A stretch of 64,000 nt of DNA from AE-B3B sp964543295 (GCA_964543295.1 CAZIXA010000007.1:17483-81482); one strand, 5' to 3'. Shown: positions 7,956 to 17,391, numbered from the stretch's first letter. The notes: a model not told the origin generated them from the sequence alone. A program made the numbers and translations.

Positions 7956-8927
7956 CTACTTGCCTCCTTGTTCACTAAGGGGGAGAAGAGGCAATATCCC
8001 CTTTTGGTCTACATCAACTATATAGGTCCTCCCTATCTTGGGTAGAATCTCTCCCAATGTTTCCAGATATAACCGTCTCTTGGTTACATCCTTAGCCGCC
8101 TGGTATTCCTTCCAGACAGCCACGAACTTATTAGCATCTCCCTTAGCTCGATTGACTCTATTTATGGCGTATCCTTCCGCTACGCTAATTGTTTTTTCCG
8201 CCGTCCCTTTTGCCTTGGGAATGGCTTTATTGTAAGCCTGCCAGGCCTGATTGATAGTGGTCTCTTTATCCTGTTTAGCTTCGTTAACCTCATTGAAAGA
8301 AGGCTTTACTGGATCAGGAGGATTTACATCCTTTAATTTCACCGTAACAATCTTAACTCCTATTCCATAGCTATCCAGTATTGTTTGGAGCGCCTCCTGT
8401 GCTTTCTCACCTGCTTCTCTTCGTCCTACTGTTAAGACCTCGTCGATGCTCCTGTCACCTACCACCTGACGCATAACTGCCTCTGAGATAGCCCTGATCG
8501 TACCCCGCACATCTCTTACATTGAACAGGAAATCAACAGGGTCTTCGACTTTGTATTGCACGATCCATTCCACAATTCCAGCATTAAGGTCGCCGGTCAG
8601 CATCAAGGATTCATCAGTAAATTCCCCCGGTGCATAAAGTGTTCTTTCTCCAGCTTGTAGAGTCCGAAATCCGAACTCTTCTTTAAAGATGTGTCTTACC
8701 CTGACCTTAGTTACTGTTTCGGCAAAGGGAATTTTAAAATGAAGTCCCGGCTCAGTAGTCCTGACAAATCTGCCCCATCTCTTAATCACTCCCACTTGCT
8801 CCGGTCCTATTGTATAAAAGATAGAGACCAGGATGATTATCAAAACAATCCCTAAAATCCCCCAGCCAATCCATTTCTTAGAAAGAGGCATAGGGAAGTT
8901 AACCTCATCTCCTTCCTCATAAGCCAT
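7956..8927 (-). CDS. hflK: HflK, prohibitin-family membrane protein
   Basis: HflK is the partner of HflC in the FtsH-regulating complex. The 323 residues have a short cytoplasmic start, one membrane helix (about 20-42) and an SPFH domain (IGPEQVGVIKRWGRF onward). A coiled-coil part follows with the typical DVNPPDPVKPSFNEVNEAKQ stretch. It is first in the hflK-hflC pair. SD AAGGAGG lies just before the ATG. It lacks the glycine-rich N-terminus seen in proteobacterial HflK. The 326-base space upstream holds no gene; it carries the proA promoter at its far end. Confidence 0.93.
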   Translation of the reverse strand: MAYEEGDEVNFPMPLSKKWIGWGILGIVLIIILVSIFYTIGPEQVGVIKRWGRFVRTTEPGLHFKIPFAETVTKVRVRHIFKEEFGFRTLQAGERTLYAPGEFTDESLMLTGDLNAGIVEWIVQYKVEDPVDFLFNVRDVRGTIRAISEAVMRQVVGDRSIDEVLTVGRREAGEKAQEALQTILDSYGIGVKIVTVKLKDVNPPDPVKPSFNEVNEAKQDKETTINQAWQAYNKAIPKAKGTAEKTISVAEGYAINRVNRAKGDANKFVAVWKEYQAAKDVTKRRLYLETLGEILPKIGRTYIVDVDQKGILPLLPLSEQGGK

Positions 8928-9138
8928 TTTTTCCTCCTTAAATTATATTCCTCTTTATTTGAAACTCTTTATCTTATCAACTCCCCATAATTCACTTCAG
9001 TTTTTCTTTATCTTTTCCCAGTCAAAAGACCGAACCTCTTTTCCTGATGGCAGAATTAATTCTCCAGACATACCTCCTTTTTTAGTTTTAGCTAAGTATA
9101 TCAAACTCCCTATTAAATGCAAGCAAAAAATTGTTAGC

Positions 9139-9166
9139 TTGACTTTTACCAATGGTGGGGTAGAAT
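9139..9166 (+). promoter_or_regulatory. Sigma-70-type promoter for the proA operon
   Basis: TTGACT (9139-9144) and TAGAAT (9161-9166) are 16 bases apart, about 90 bases upstream of the proA ATG. I see no other feature between 8928 and 9138. Confidence 0.65.
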
Positions 9167-9253
9167 GGACTACTCGCAGCCAAGGGCCTTGAGTCCTTGA
9201 CTAGAGCAGTGTAAGGAGTAGAAAAGCGCAAAAATTATGGTAAGGAGCCGAAG

Positions 9254-10510
9254 ATGAGCCTCAAGGAAGATATTCTAGAGATAGCCAGACAGGCTAAATT
9301 TTCCAGTCAAAGATTAGCTAATCTATCCTCAAAGGCAAAGGATGAGGTCCTCTCAAGAATGGCCAAGACCATCGAAACCAATGCCAGAAGAATAAAAGAG
9401 GAAAACGACAAAGATGTGGCCTCAGCCAGAGAAAAAGGATTATCTGGTGCCTTAATAGACAGATTAACCTTGAACGAAAAGAGGATCGGACAGATGGCCG
9501 ATAGCCTAAAACAGATGGCTAGACTGGAGGATCCGATAGGAAAAGTGGATAAAATGTGGAGAAGACCAAATGGACTTTTGATTGGTAAAGTAATCGTTCC
9601 CCTGGGAGTAATAGGCATTATTTATGAGGCACGGCCCGATGTCACGGTAGATGCTGCTGGACTATGTCTAAAGGCGGGAAATGCTACCATCCTGAGAGGA
9701 GGATCTGAGGCCATCCATTCTAATATCTGTCTGGCCGATCTTTTGAGAAAAGTAATAGAGGAGGCAGAACTTCCCGCAGGATCTATTCAATTAATAAGAA
9801 CCACGGATAGAAATGCCGTAATGGAGATGTTAAAGCTGGATGAATATATTGATGTCATCATTCCCCGAGGAGGAGAAAGCCTCATTCGTACAGTTACTGA
9901 AAACTCCACTATTCCGGTAATTAAGCATTATAAAGGTGTGTGTCACACCTATGTAGATGAAGAGGCAGATTTAGACATGGCTGAGAAAATTGCCTTCAAC
10001 GCTAAGGTTCAGCGACCAGGAGTTTGTAATGCTATGGAAACCCTTCTGGTAGATGAAAAGATTGCCGCTCAATTTCTACCAGGTATGATTAAAAAATTTC
10101 AAGGAGCAGGAGTGGAGGTTCGAGGAGATGAAAAGACCTGCAAAATAGCGGAAGGAATCAAGCCCGCTACTAAGGAGGACTGGCAAACTGAGTATCTCGA
10201 TCTTATTCTCTCTGTTAAAGTGGTGAAAGGAATCGAGGTCGCTATCCATCATATCAATAGATATGGCTCCCATCACTCTGATGCTATCGTTACCGAAAAT
10301 TTAAGAAAATCGAGGAAATTCTTGCAGGAGGTTGACTCAGCAGCCGTTTATGTGAACGCCTCCACCCGGTTTACTGACGGAGGTGAGTTTGGTCTGGGAG
10401 CGGAGATAGGCATAAGTACCCAGAAATTACACGCTCGAGGCCCAATGGGAGTATGCGAGCTGACTAGCAGTAAGTTCATTATACTAGGGGACGGACAGAT
10501 AAGAGAATAG
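9254..10510 (+). CDS. proA: Gamma-glutamyl phosphate reductase
   Basis: ProA reduces gamma-glutamyl phosphate to glutamate-5-semialdehyde with NADPH, the second step of proline synthesis. The 418 residues match the family length. The aldehyde dehydrogenase-like fold is clear: GVIGIIYEARPDVTVDAAGLC, KAGNATILRGGSEA, and the catalytic cysteine in QRPGVCNAMETLLV. SD AAGGAG precedes the ATG. No proB is adjacent, so the kinase must be elsewhere. It is first of a six-gene run in which the next start follows 12 bases later. Confidence 0.97.
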   Translation: MSLKEDILEIARQAKFSSQRLANLSSKAKDEVLSRMAKTIETNARRIKEENDKDVASAREKGLSGALIDRLTLNEKRIGQMADSLKQMARLEDPIGKVDKMWRRPNGLLIGKVIVPLGVIGIIYEARPDVTVDAAGLCLKAGNATILRGGSEAIHSNICLADLLRKVIEEAELPAGSIQLIRTTDRNAVMEMLKLDEYIDVIIPRGGESLIRTVTENSTIPVIKHYKGVCHTYVDEEADLDMAEKIAFNAKVQRPGVCNAMETLLVDEKIAAQFLPGMIKKFQGAGVEVRGDEKTCKIAEGIKPATKEDWQTEYLDLILSVKVVKGIEVAIHHINRYGSHHSDAIVTENLRKSRKFLQEVDSAAVYVNASTRFTDGGEFGLGAEIGISTQKLHARGPMGVCELTSSKFIILGDGQIRE

Positions 10511-10522
10511 AGACGTGGTAAG

Positions 10523-11614
10523 ATGAAAATTATAAAGATAGACCCTGACCATCCGGAAGAGAAAAAAATAGAGAAAGCCATTCAAATACTGAAAGAGGGT
10601 AAGATAGTAGCCTTTCCTACTGATACAGTCTATGGTCTCGGAGTTAGTGCTGAGAATGAGGCAGCCATAAAGAGACTCTACCAGGTGAAAAAAAGGCCAT
10701 TAGATAAACCTATGACTCTGTTCCTAAGAAAAAAAGGGGGCTTCATACGATTCGCCCAGGCTGTTCCGCTTTTTGCTCAAAGGTTGATAAATGAGTTCTG
10801 GCCCGGTCCGCTTACTTTAATCTTTAAGGCAAACCAGGGCAGTCCTCCCAGTCTCGTCAGCAAACAAGGAAAAATTGGACTAAGACTCTCGGCACATTCT
10901 ATTCCCCGAACAATTATGGAAAAAGGAAAAATTCTTTTGGCTACCACCAGTGCTAATCTGTCTGGTGAATTCACCCCTTCTACTTCTGGGGACCTGGATA
11001 AAGAATTGCTGGATGGTATAGATCTTCTCATCGATGGAGGTCAGACCCTGCTAGGCGAGGAATCTACCATAGTGGATGTTACTCGGTTTCCTCCTCTTTT
11101 GATCAGGGAAGGGTGGTTACTCCCAGCCCAAATAGAGAAAGTATGGCAGGGAAAAGGAGATGTTCTCTTTGTCTGCACAGGCAATACATGTCGAAGTCCT
11201 ATGGCAGAAGGTCTATTGAAAAAGCTATGGCCTCAAAGAAAAAAAAACGAGATAAAAATAGATTCGGCAGGAACAAGTGCCCTGCCCGGCTTGCCCTCAA
11301 CTTCTTTAACCCAAAAAATAATGAAAGAAAAGGGAGTGGATATCTCTTACCATGAGAGTAAGCCTTTAAACCAAAAGATGGTGGAAGAGGCTGATTTAAT
11401 CTTAGTAATGGAAAAGATGCATAAAAACAAAGTCCTGGATCTTTCCTCTTTAGCCGAAGGTAAGGTCTTCTTGCTTAAGGAATTTGCTTTAGGAATAGAA
11501 GAAGAAATTTTTGATCCTATGGGCGGATCCGAAGAGAGTTATCGAGAATGCGCGAGGGAGATTGAAAAAAATATAGAAGGCGTGCTGGAAAAATTGACGG
11601 GCTGTGGCGAATGA
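10523..11614 (+). CDS. tsaC: Fusion: TsaC/YrdC threonylcarbamoyl-AMP synthase + LMW arginine/tyrosine phosphatase
   Basis: Residues 1-205 are a YrdC domain that makes threonylcarbamoyl-AMP from threonine, bicarbonate and ATP for tRNA t6A37. Signs are FPTDTVYGLG (31-40), the KKRP motif and TTSANLSGE (141-149). Residues 213-363 are a low-molecular-weight phosphatase with the P-loop CTGNTCRS (Cys218 to Arg224) and the general-acid DPMGG near the end. Thr222 matches the threonine that marks the YwlE-type arginine phosphatases. In Bacillus the two proteins are separate neighbours (ywlC, ywlE); here they are one chain. Its last 4 bases overlap the next gene. Confidence 0.92.
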   Translation: MKIIKIDPDHPEEKKIEKAIQILKEGKIVAFPTDTVYGLGVSAENEAAIKRLYQVKKRPLDKPMTLFLRKKGGFIRFAQAVPLFAQRLINEFWPGPLTLIFKANQGSPPSLVSKQGKIGLRLSAHSIPRTIMEKGKILLATTSANLSGEFTPSTSGDLDKELLDGIDLLIDGGQTLLGEESTIVDVTRFPPLLIREGWLLPAQIEKVWQGKGDVLFVCTGNTCRSPMAEGLLKKLWPQRKKNEIKIDSAGTSALPGLPSTSLTQKIMKEKGVDISYHESKPLNQKMVEEADLILVMEKMHKNKVLDLSSLAEGKVFLLKEFALGIEEEIFDPMGGSEESYRECAREIEKNIEGVLEKLTGCGE

Positions 11615-12108
11615 AGGAAAAACGGCCTTCCTGGGACGAATATTTTATGCAGATTACTCATTTAGTAGCTACTCGTTCTACCTGCTTGAGGCGAAAGGTG
11701 GGAGCTTTATTGGTCAAGGAAAAGAGAGTTCTTTCCACCGGGTATAATGGTGCCCCTCGTAATTTACCTCATTGCAGGGAAGTAGGATGTCTTCGTGATA
11801 AACTAAATATCCCCTCCGGGGAAAGACAAGAGATCTGTCGGGGTCTGCATGCTGAACAAAACGCCATAATTCAGGCGGCTTTATACGGAATAAGTATCAA
11901 GAACTCAATCCTTTACTGCACACACCAACCCTGTATAACCTGCAGTAAGATGATAATAAATGCAGGAATAAAAAGAATTATTTTCCAGGGTGAGTATCCT
12001 GATCCCCTGGCTCGCCAAATGCTTGAAGAAGCCGAAGTTGAACTAATCAAAATGGGAGAGGAAAATGCCGGAAGAGGCTCTGAAAAGAATAGAAAAAGCG
12101 GAAAGTGA
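11611..12108 (+). CDS. comEB: dCMP deaminase, ComEB type
   Basis: A zinc deaminase that converts dCMP to dUMP for dTTP synthesis. The 165 residues carry the catalytic HAEQNAI motif and PCITCSK, which supply the zinc ligands His, Cys and Cys and the proton-shuttling Glu. The N-terminal SWDEYFMQITHLVATRSTC and VGALLVK blocks are typical. A cysteine/histidine segment (HCREVGC) could bind a second zinc. It overlaps the fusion gene by 4 bases and the next gene by 44 bases, so expression is tightly linked. Confidence 0.92.
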   Translation: MKEKRPSWDEYFMQITHLVATRSTCLRRKVGALLVKEKRVLSTGYNGAPRNLPHCREVGCLRDKLNIPSGERQEICRGLHAEQNAIIQAALYGISIKNSILYCTHQPCITCSKMIINAGIKRIIFQGEYPDPLARQMLEEAEVELIKMGEENAGRGSEKNRKSGK

Positions 12109-12391
12109 GGCAAAGAGAATACTGGAGGAAGGAAGGAAGAAAAAAGAAAAGATATTGGAACAGGCTCGACAAAAAAGTGAAGAAATTCTCACCCAAGCTG
12201 AGAAAGAGGGAAAAAGAGAAGGAGAAAAAATAAAGCAGAAGTCATTAAAAGAAGCGGAGGAAGAAATAAAAAGAATCAGGGAAGAGTTTGAGAAAAAACA
12301 AAAAAATATTGAGAATCAGAGAAGAGAAAATCTAGCCCAGGTAATAGAATTCATTGTCAAAAGAGCAAAGCAATGGCTCTCTATGAGATGA
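12065..12391 (+). CDS. V-type ATPase G/H-like coiled-coil subunit
   Basis: A 108-residue, almost wholly helical, highly charged protein (Lys/Glu-rich heptads, residues 1-90) ending in VIEFIVKRAKQWL. This matches the peripheral-stalk subunit H (AhaH/NtpF type) of A/V-type ATPases, which pairs with subunit E to brace the head against the membrane part. Assignment leans on its position directly before subunit I, with which it overlaps. The 44-base overlap with the dCMP deaminase gene is unusually long. It could be another small coiled coil. Confidence 0.75.
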   Translation: MPEEALKRIEKAESEAKRILEEGRKKKEKILEQARQKSEEILTQAEKEGKREGEKIKQKSLKEAEEEIKRIREEFEKKQKNIENQRRENLAQVIEFIVKRAKQWLSMR

Positions 12392-14430
12392 GGAAGGTAT
12401 ATATTATTGGAGATCTTAGTCTTCGAGACTCTATCATAAAAAGACTGGGAGACTTAGTGCTTTTGCAGCCCGGAAAGATCGACGAAAAGACGATAACCTC
12501 ATCCTTTAAGCCAACCCAGATAAAGACAGAAGAGCTGGAGGATAAGCTTTCTCAGCTCAATTGGACCATTAAATACCTGGAGCAGTTTGATGAGAAAAAA
12601 ACCTCACTAGGATTTTTCCCGGGTAAGACCATAATAAAAGAAAAGGATTTTTCCACATGGATTGAAAGTTTTGACTGGCTGAAAATCTATAAAAGATGCC
12701 AGGGGCTCGAAGAAGAAACGGAAATTCTGGGGGAAGAAAAAAATAATCTCGAAGAAAAGTATTCGCTTCTCTCGCCCTGGAGGCAGCTACCTATCTCTAC
12801 GGAAAGATTAGAGGAAGGAAAATGGGTTGGCTACCAACTGGGAATGATTCGGGCTGAGACAAAAGATCTTTTTCAAAAAGAACTGGAGAAACTGGAAGCG
12901 ACCCATTTAAATACCATTAAAGAAGAGGCGGGTAATCTTTTTTTCTTACTTATCTTCCTGAAGGAAGACCGAGAGAAGGTAGAATCTATTTTCCAGAAAT
13001 TGAAAGTAGAAAAGGTTCAGCTTAAAGAATTCGGAGTCCCGGAGAGAAAATTAAAGGAAATTCGCCAAAGAATCAACCGCATAAAAAATCAAATAGGGAA
13101 AATCAAGACCGAATCAAAGAGAATTTGCCGGGAAAAGGTTAAACTTATGGCTCTGTGCGATCATTTTTATCATCTGCTCCGAGAAAGAAAGGTAGCGGCA
13201 AATACCAGTTCAAGCCCCTACACCTTTCTCCTGGAAGGATGGATTAGAAAGGTTGATCTAAGCAAACTGAAAGATGGATTAAAAGATTTTTCATCCCTTG
13301 AAATCGTGGTAAGAAAGCCTCATCAAAGCGAGGAAAGTAAGGTTCCTGTTGCCCTCTCCAACACCTCTCCCTTCAAACCATTCGAGCTGGTAACTAATCT
13401 TTACGGACTACCCCGATACTTTGAAATTGATCCCACTCCCTTTCTGGCCCCTTTCTTTGCTCTTTTTCTGGCCATTTGTTTAACTGATGGTGGTTACGGG
13501 ATCATTTTATCGGTACTTTCCTACCTCGTGCTTAAAAAATTTAAGGTGGAGGGAGGAGCAAAGAAACTATTCAGCATGTTGTTCATAGCTGGATTTTTTA
13601 CCTTTGGGATAGGGCTCATCACCGGGGGTGTCTTTGGAATCGAGTTTACCCGTCTTCCAGCATCTTTAGGTTTTTTAAAAAAATTGGCCTTATTGAATCC
13701 CATGACAGACCCCATGACATTTCTGGGTATCTGCCTGGGCCTGGGACTCATACACCTATTGCTGGGGATAGGCCTGGAATTATGGGAAGATCTAAGAAGA
13801 AAAGATATAGTCTCGGCAGTGCTGGATCATGCCTCCTGGATCGTACTTATTCTGGGAATAATCCTTGTTGCTATGCCCATTCTGAAGAGTTTCCTTTTAG
13901 GAGCTAGCTCAGCAGCTACCCAGGAGGTAAGCCCGGGACCAAATATAGCTATGTCCCTCTCCTTTCAGAATCTTGCCAGAATCTGGAATACACTACCAGG
14001 ATATTCCCGCGTAGGTCTGGTAATGTCCCTCTGGGGCGTGATGGCTCTATTTTTCTTTGTGGGAAGAAAAAGCAAAAATCTCTTTATTAGATTGGCTAAA
14101 GGAGGATATGAGCTCTATGGGATAGTTCAACTTTTTGCCGATGTCCTTTCCTATTCCCGACTTTTAGCCCTGGGTCTAGCCACTAGTGTAATCGCTACCG
14201 TAGTGAATACTATAGCGGGAATGACCTATGGTATTCCTTTTATTGGCCCTGTGCTCATGGTGATCGTTCTTATAGGCGGTCATCTAGGCAACATCGTCAT
14301 AAACTGTCTTTCTGGATTTATCCATACCTCTCGTCTTCAATTTGTAGAATTCTTTGGCAAATTCTATCAAGGAGGAGGGAAAGGCTTTAGACCTTTCCAG
14401 CGAGAAGGGAAATACGTGGCCATACAGTAG
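12373..14430 (+). CDS. ntpI: V-type ATPase subunit I (a subunit)
   Basis: Subunit I forms the stator half-channels for H+ or Na+ and anchors the peripheral stalks. The 685 residues comprise a cytoplasmic half (1-350) with coiled coils and a membrane half with about 7-8 helices. The essential membrane arginine is in FADVLSYSRLLALGLAT and the C-terminus holds the typical GHLGNIVINCLSGFIHTSR. ATG at 12373 is used here; ATG at 12388 (ATGA overlap with the previous stop) is an alternative, and neither has a clear ribosome site. The usual next genes (K, E, C, F, A, B, D) are absent. Confidence 0.93.
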   Translation: MALYEMRKVYIIGDLSLRDSIIKRLGDLVLLQPGKIDEKTITSSFKPTQIKTEELEDKLSQLNWTIKYLEQFDEKKTSLGFFPGKTIIKEKDFSTWIESFDWLKIYKRCQGLEEETEILGEEKNNLEEKYSLLSPWRQLPISTERLEEGKWVGYQLGMIRAETKDLFQKELEKLEATHLNTIKEEAGNLFFLLIFLKEDREKVESIFQKLKVEKVQLKEFGVPERKLKEIRQRINRIKNQIGKIKTESKRICREKVKLMALCDHFYHLLRERKVAANTSSSPYTFLLEGWIRKVDLSKLKDGLKDFSSLEIVVRKPHQSEESKVPVALSNTSPFKPFELVTNLYGLPRYFEIDPTPFLAPFFALFLAICLTDGGYGIILSVLSYLVLKKFKVEGGAKKLFSMLFIAGFFTFGIGLITGGVFGIEFTRLPASLGFLKKLALLNPMTDPMTFLGICLGLGLIHLLLGIGLELWEDLRRKDIVSAVLDHASWIVLILGIILVAMPILKSFLLGASSAATQEVSPGPNIAMSLSFQNLARIWNTLPGYSRVGLVMSLWGVMALFFFVGRKSKNLFIRLAKGGYELYGIVQLFADVLSYSRLLALGLATSVIATVVNTIAGMTYGIPFIGPVLMVIVLIGGHLGNIVINCLSGFIHTSRLQFVEFFGKFYQGGGKGFRPFQREGKYVAIQ

Positions 14431-14447
14431 AATAAAGGAGAAGAAAG

Positions 14448-15617
14448 TTGCAGAGTTTTCAATTTTATCTTCCTACCAGAGTTTATTTCGGAAAAGGAAC
14501 GATAGAAAAGGTAGGAGAAGAGGCTAAAAAACTAGGTAAAAGGGCTTTAGTTGTCACAGGTGGGAAATCCGCCAGAAGAATGGGAGCCTTGCAAAAAGTA
14601 GAAGACTCTCTGAAGAAAATGGGAGTAAAGACAATTCTTTTTGAGGGCGTGGAGGCCAACCCGGGTCTGGAGACGATAGAGAGAGGAACTAATCTTGCTA
14701 AAAAGGAAAAGTGCCAGATTATTGTGGGACTGGGAGGAGGAAGCCCCATGGATTCAGCCAAGGGAATTGCGGTCTCATCCACCAACCCAGGCAGCTTTGC
14801 CCAATACGTGGGAAGAAATAAACTGAAAGAGGCTCCCCTTTCAGTGATAGCCATTCCCACTACCGCAGGAACAGGGAGTGAAGTAACTCCTTATGCAGTC
14901 TTTACTACGACGGATGGGAAGCGCAGGAAAAAAATTATGGCTGACCCGCTTATCTTTCCTAAAGTAGCTTTGGTTGACCCGGAGCTCACCTTATCCTTAC
15001 CTTCGTCGATTACTGCCGACACAGGAATAGATGCTCTCTCCCACGCCATTGAGGGCCTTATTTCCAATAACTCGCAGCCCCTTAGTGATTATTTAGCCCT
15101 GGAAGCAATTAAACTTCTCTCTACCCACTTACCAGAAGTAGCAAGAAATCCCCAGGATATAGAGATCCGGGGCCGGATTTTGCATGGGGCTCTCCTGGCA
15201 GGGATGGTCATCGCTCAAACAGGTACTATAATCGTTCACGGAATGAGTTACCGGCTAACTACTGATTTAAATCTTACTCATGGAAGAGCCTGTGGAATTC
15301 TTCTTCCCTGGGTATGTGAGTTTAATCTTAAGGGTAACTCTTCTAAACTCACCTCTTTAGCTAAAAGTTTAGGAGAAGACGTAGAAAATCTATCTCAAGA
15401 GGAAGCTGTTGAAAGAGTAGTCAATCGATTAAGGGATCTTCTCTTGCAGGTGGGTCTTCCCCAGAATTTAAAGTCGAGGAAAATAGAAGAATCCCAGATT
15501 AGGGATTTCGCTCATGAAGTGATGCAAGACACGCGAAAACTGGCCAACAATCCTCGTCAGGTCACACTGGAGGATGTAATAGAGATCTACCGGAAGGCGT
15601 TCGGGGTAGTTAAATGA
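14448..15617 (+). CDS. Iron-containing alcohol dehydrogenase
   Basis: A 389-residue group III alcohol dehydrogenase, NAD(P)-dependent, reducing an aldehyde or oxidising an alcohol. The nucleotide site is GGGSPMDSAKGIA. The metal ligands fit DTGIDALSHAIEG, HGMSYRLTTDLNLTHGRACGI. The start is TTG at 14450-14448 reading forward, with AGGAG 7 bases upstream. It lies 17 bases after the V-ATPase subunit I gene and appears to close the operon. The substrate cannot be told; butanol/1,3-propanediol-type enzymes are the nearest group. No terminator was found in the 86 bases after it. Confidence 0.9.
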   Translation: MQSFQFYLPTRVYFGKGTIEKVGEEAKKLGKRALVVTGGKSARRMGALQKVEDSLKKMGVKTILFEGVEANPGLETIERGTNLAKKEKCQIIVGLGGGSPMDSAKGIAVSSTNPGSFAQYVGRNKLKEAPLSVIAIPTTAGTGSEVTPYAVFTTTDGKRRKKIMADPLIFPKVALVDPELTLSLPSSITADTGIDALSHAIEGLISNNSQPLSDYLALEAIKLLSTHLPEVARNPQDIEIRGRILHGALLAGMVIAQTGTIIVHGMSYRLTTDLNLTHGRACGILLPWVCEFNLKGNSSKLTSLAKSLGEDVENLSQEEAVERVVNRLRDLLLQVGLPQNLKSRKIEESQIRDFAHEVMQDTRKLANNPRQVTLEDVIEIYRKAFGVVK

Positions 15618-15703
15618 GCGTCAGGGTATCTTTCTCCGCTGGCTAACGGCCTACTTACTTTCTCACCTCCCCTCAAGGTCTTTATTTCTGGTTTTCATAT
15701 ATT

Positions 15704-16304
15704 TCAAACTAAACTCAACCTTTTCAATTTTTCCGGAGTGGGAACTCGAGGCGATGGTTTAATAATGATGCAGTTTCCGGAAGCAACAGCGTAAGGTGCA
15801 AACCAGAGAGGGACCATAAAGGGAAAGTTAAAAGGAGCAATACAACAGAAAACTCCTAAAGGCTGTCTGATAAGGTGCTCATCTATACCGGTTGCAATAT
15901 CTTCCAGGTTATATCCCATCATCAGCGAAGGTATTCCGGTAGCAACCTCTAAATTTTCAATTCCCCTTCTTGTTTCTCCACGTGATTCATCAATGGTCTT
16001 TCCATGTTCCATGGTTTGAATTCTGCTAGGCTCCTTAAAATTCTCTTCCAGGATCTCTTTCAATCGAAAAAGACACCTTGTTCTGGCAAGAGGTGGGGTT
16101 TTTCTCCATTCAGGATAAGTTTTTTTTAGCTTTTTCCACAGCTTCATTTACTTCTTCTGGGGTTGAGAGGGGGGCCCTGGCGATGGTTTTACAAGTTGCC
16201 GGATTTACAATATCGTGAAGCTCACCTTTCGATTCAATCCATTCTCCATCAACATAGTTTTTCAACACCAGAGGTTCTTTTATTGGTTCTTCTAGGACTG
16301 CCAT
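15704..16304 (-). pseudogene. Broken aldehyde dehydrogenase (MmsA/IolA-like), N-terminal third
   Basis: Two overlapping frames together encode the first ~200 residues of an aldehyde dehydrogenase. Frame one runs from 16304 (NYVDGEWIESKG, DIVNPATCKTIA, VNEAVEKAKK). Frame two continues from about 16115 (YPEWRKTPPLARTRCLF, APFNFPFMVPLWFAPYAVASGN). The shift lies in an A8 run on the coding strand at about 16110-16120. The catalytic Cys/Glu domains are missing altogether; the frame ends at 15704 after KPSPRVPTPEK. It follows lacI by 35 bases in the same direction, so it was probably the target or partner gene of that regulator. Confidence 0.88.
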
Positions 16305-16339
16305 ACCTTGCTCTCCTTATTTAATCATTAATTTTAGCT

Positions 16340-17353
16340 TTATAAAAGCTCATCTTTTAAAATTTTTCCGCAGGTTTGCCTGATAATTAGTTTTGTAGGA
16401 AGTATTACTCTTTTAATTTCACCTCTTTTACCCTGTATCCTTTTAATCATCAAATCAACAGCTTTTACCCCCATCTGGTAGCGAGGTTGACGCACAGTGG
16501 TAAGTTGGACAGTCTTCAGAGAAGCTATCCACATATCGTCAAATCCAACTAATGCTATATCCTGAGGAACCTTTACTCTGTTCTCTACACAGGCATCAAT
16601 TGCTCCCAGAGCCATCATATCATTAGCACAGAAAACAGCTGTTGGAGGGCGGAATTCTTTTAAAAAAGAGATCATTACCCGGTATCCACTCTCGTACTTT
16701 AAATATCCTATTTTGACATAATTTTCTTGCAAGGAAAATCCTGCCTCTTGCAAGGCTTTTTTATACCCTTCGTATCTACCAAAGCTTGCCGGGGATTTTG
16801 GCTCACCTTCAATAAAAGCAATCCTCTGATAACCTAATTTTGTAAGATGATTAACAGCCATTCTGGCAGAAGATATATTGTCAATCCCTACAAAATCAAA
16901 CCTGCCCGGAAAAGGGTCTCTGTTAACCAGTACTATAGGGCAATTTTCCCTCAGATACTCGTTGAGATTAGCGGTACTGTGAGCCGAGGTAATAATTAAC
17001 CCATCAATTTGTCTGGAGAGTAAAATCTCGATGGACTTTTTTTTCTGAAAAGGATCTGCGTCGGTATTACATAAAATTACATTAAAACCGTATTCTCTTG
17101 CTCTTTCTTCAACTCCTCTTGCTATTTCAGGGAAAAAAGGATTGGCAATATCAGAAAGAACAAGCCCTATAATACCTGTGCTCTTTTTTCTCAGGTTGCG
17201 GGCAACAATATTTGGCCTGTAGCCAAGCTCTCTAACGGTTTTGTAGATTCTTTCCTTTGCTTTTTTGCTCACATAGGGTTTTTCATTAAGTGCTAAAGAG
17301 ACACCAGCGGGTGAGACTCCAGCTAATTTTGCAACATCTTTAATTTTGGCCAA
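16340..17353 (-). CDS. LacI-family transcriptional regulator
   Basis: A 337-residue repressor. The N-terminal helix-turn-helix and hinge (residues 1-60, IKDVAKLAGVSPAGVSLALN) are followed by a periplasmic-binding-protein-like sensor domain (GIIGLVLSDIANPFFPEIARG to the end) that would bind a sugar or sugar acid. It sits upstream of the broken aldehyde dehydrogenase in the same direction and has its own promoter at 17392-17419. Its sugar is unknown; the catabolic cluster at 20.4-28.6 kb is a reasonable target, but no operator pair was identified. Confidence 0.93.
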   Translation of the reverse strand: MAKIKDVAKLAGVSPAGVSLALNEKPYVSKKAKERIYKTVRELGYRPNIVARNLRKKSTGIIGLVLSDIANPFFPEIARGVEERAREYGFNVILCNTDADPFQKKKSIEILLSRQIDGLIITSAHSTANLNEYLRENCPIVLVNRDPFPGRFDFVGIDNISSARMAVNHLTKLGYQRIAFIEGEPKSPASFGRYEGYKKALQEAGFSLQENYVKIGYLKYESGYRVMISFLKEFRPPTAVFCANDMMALGAIDACVENRVKVPQDIALVGFDDMWIASLKTVQLTTVRQPRYQMGVKAVDLMIKRIQGKRGEIKRVILPTKLIIRQTCGKILKDELL

Positions 17354-17391
17354 ATTTTAGCTCCATTATTAAAACGACTCATTATTAAATC

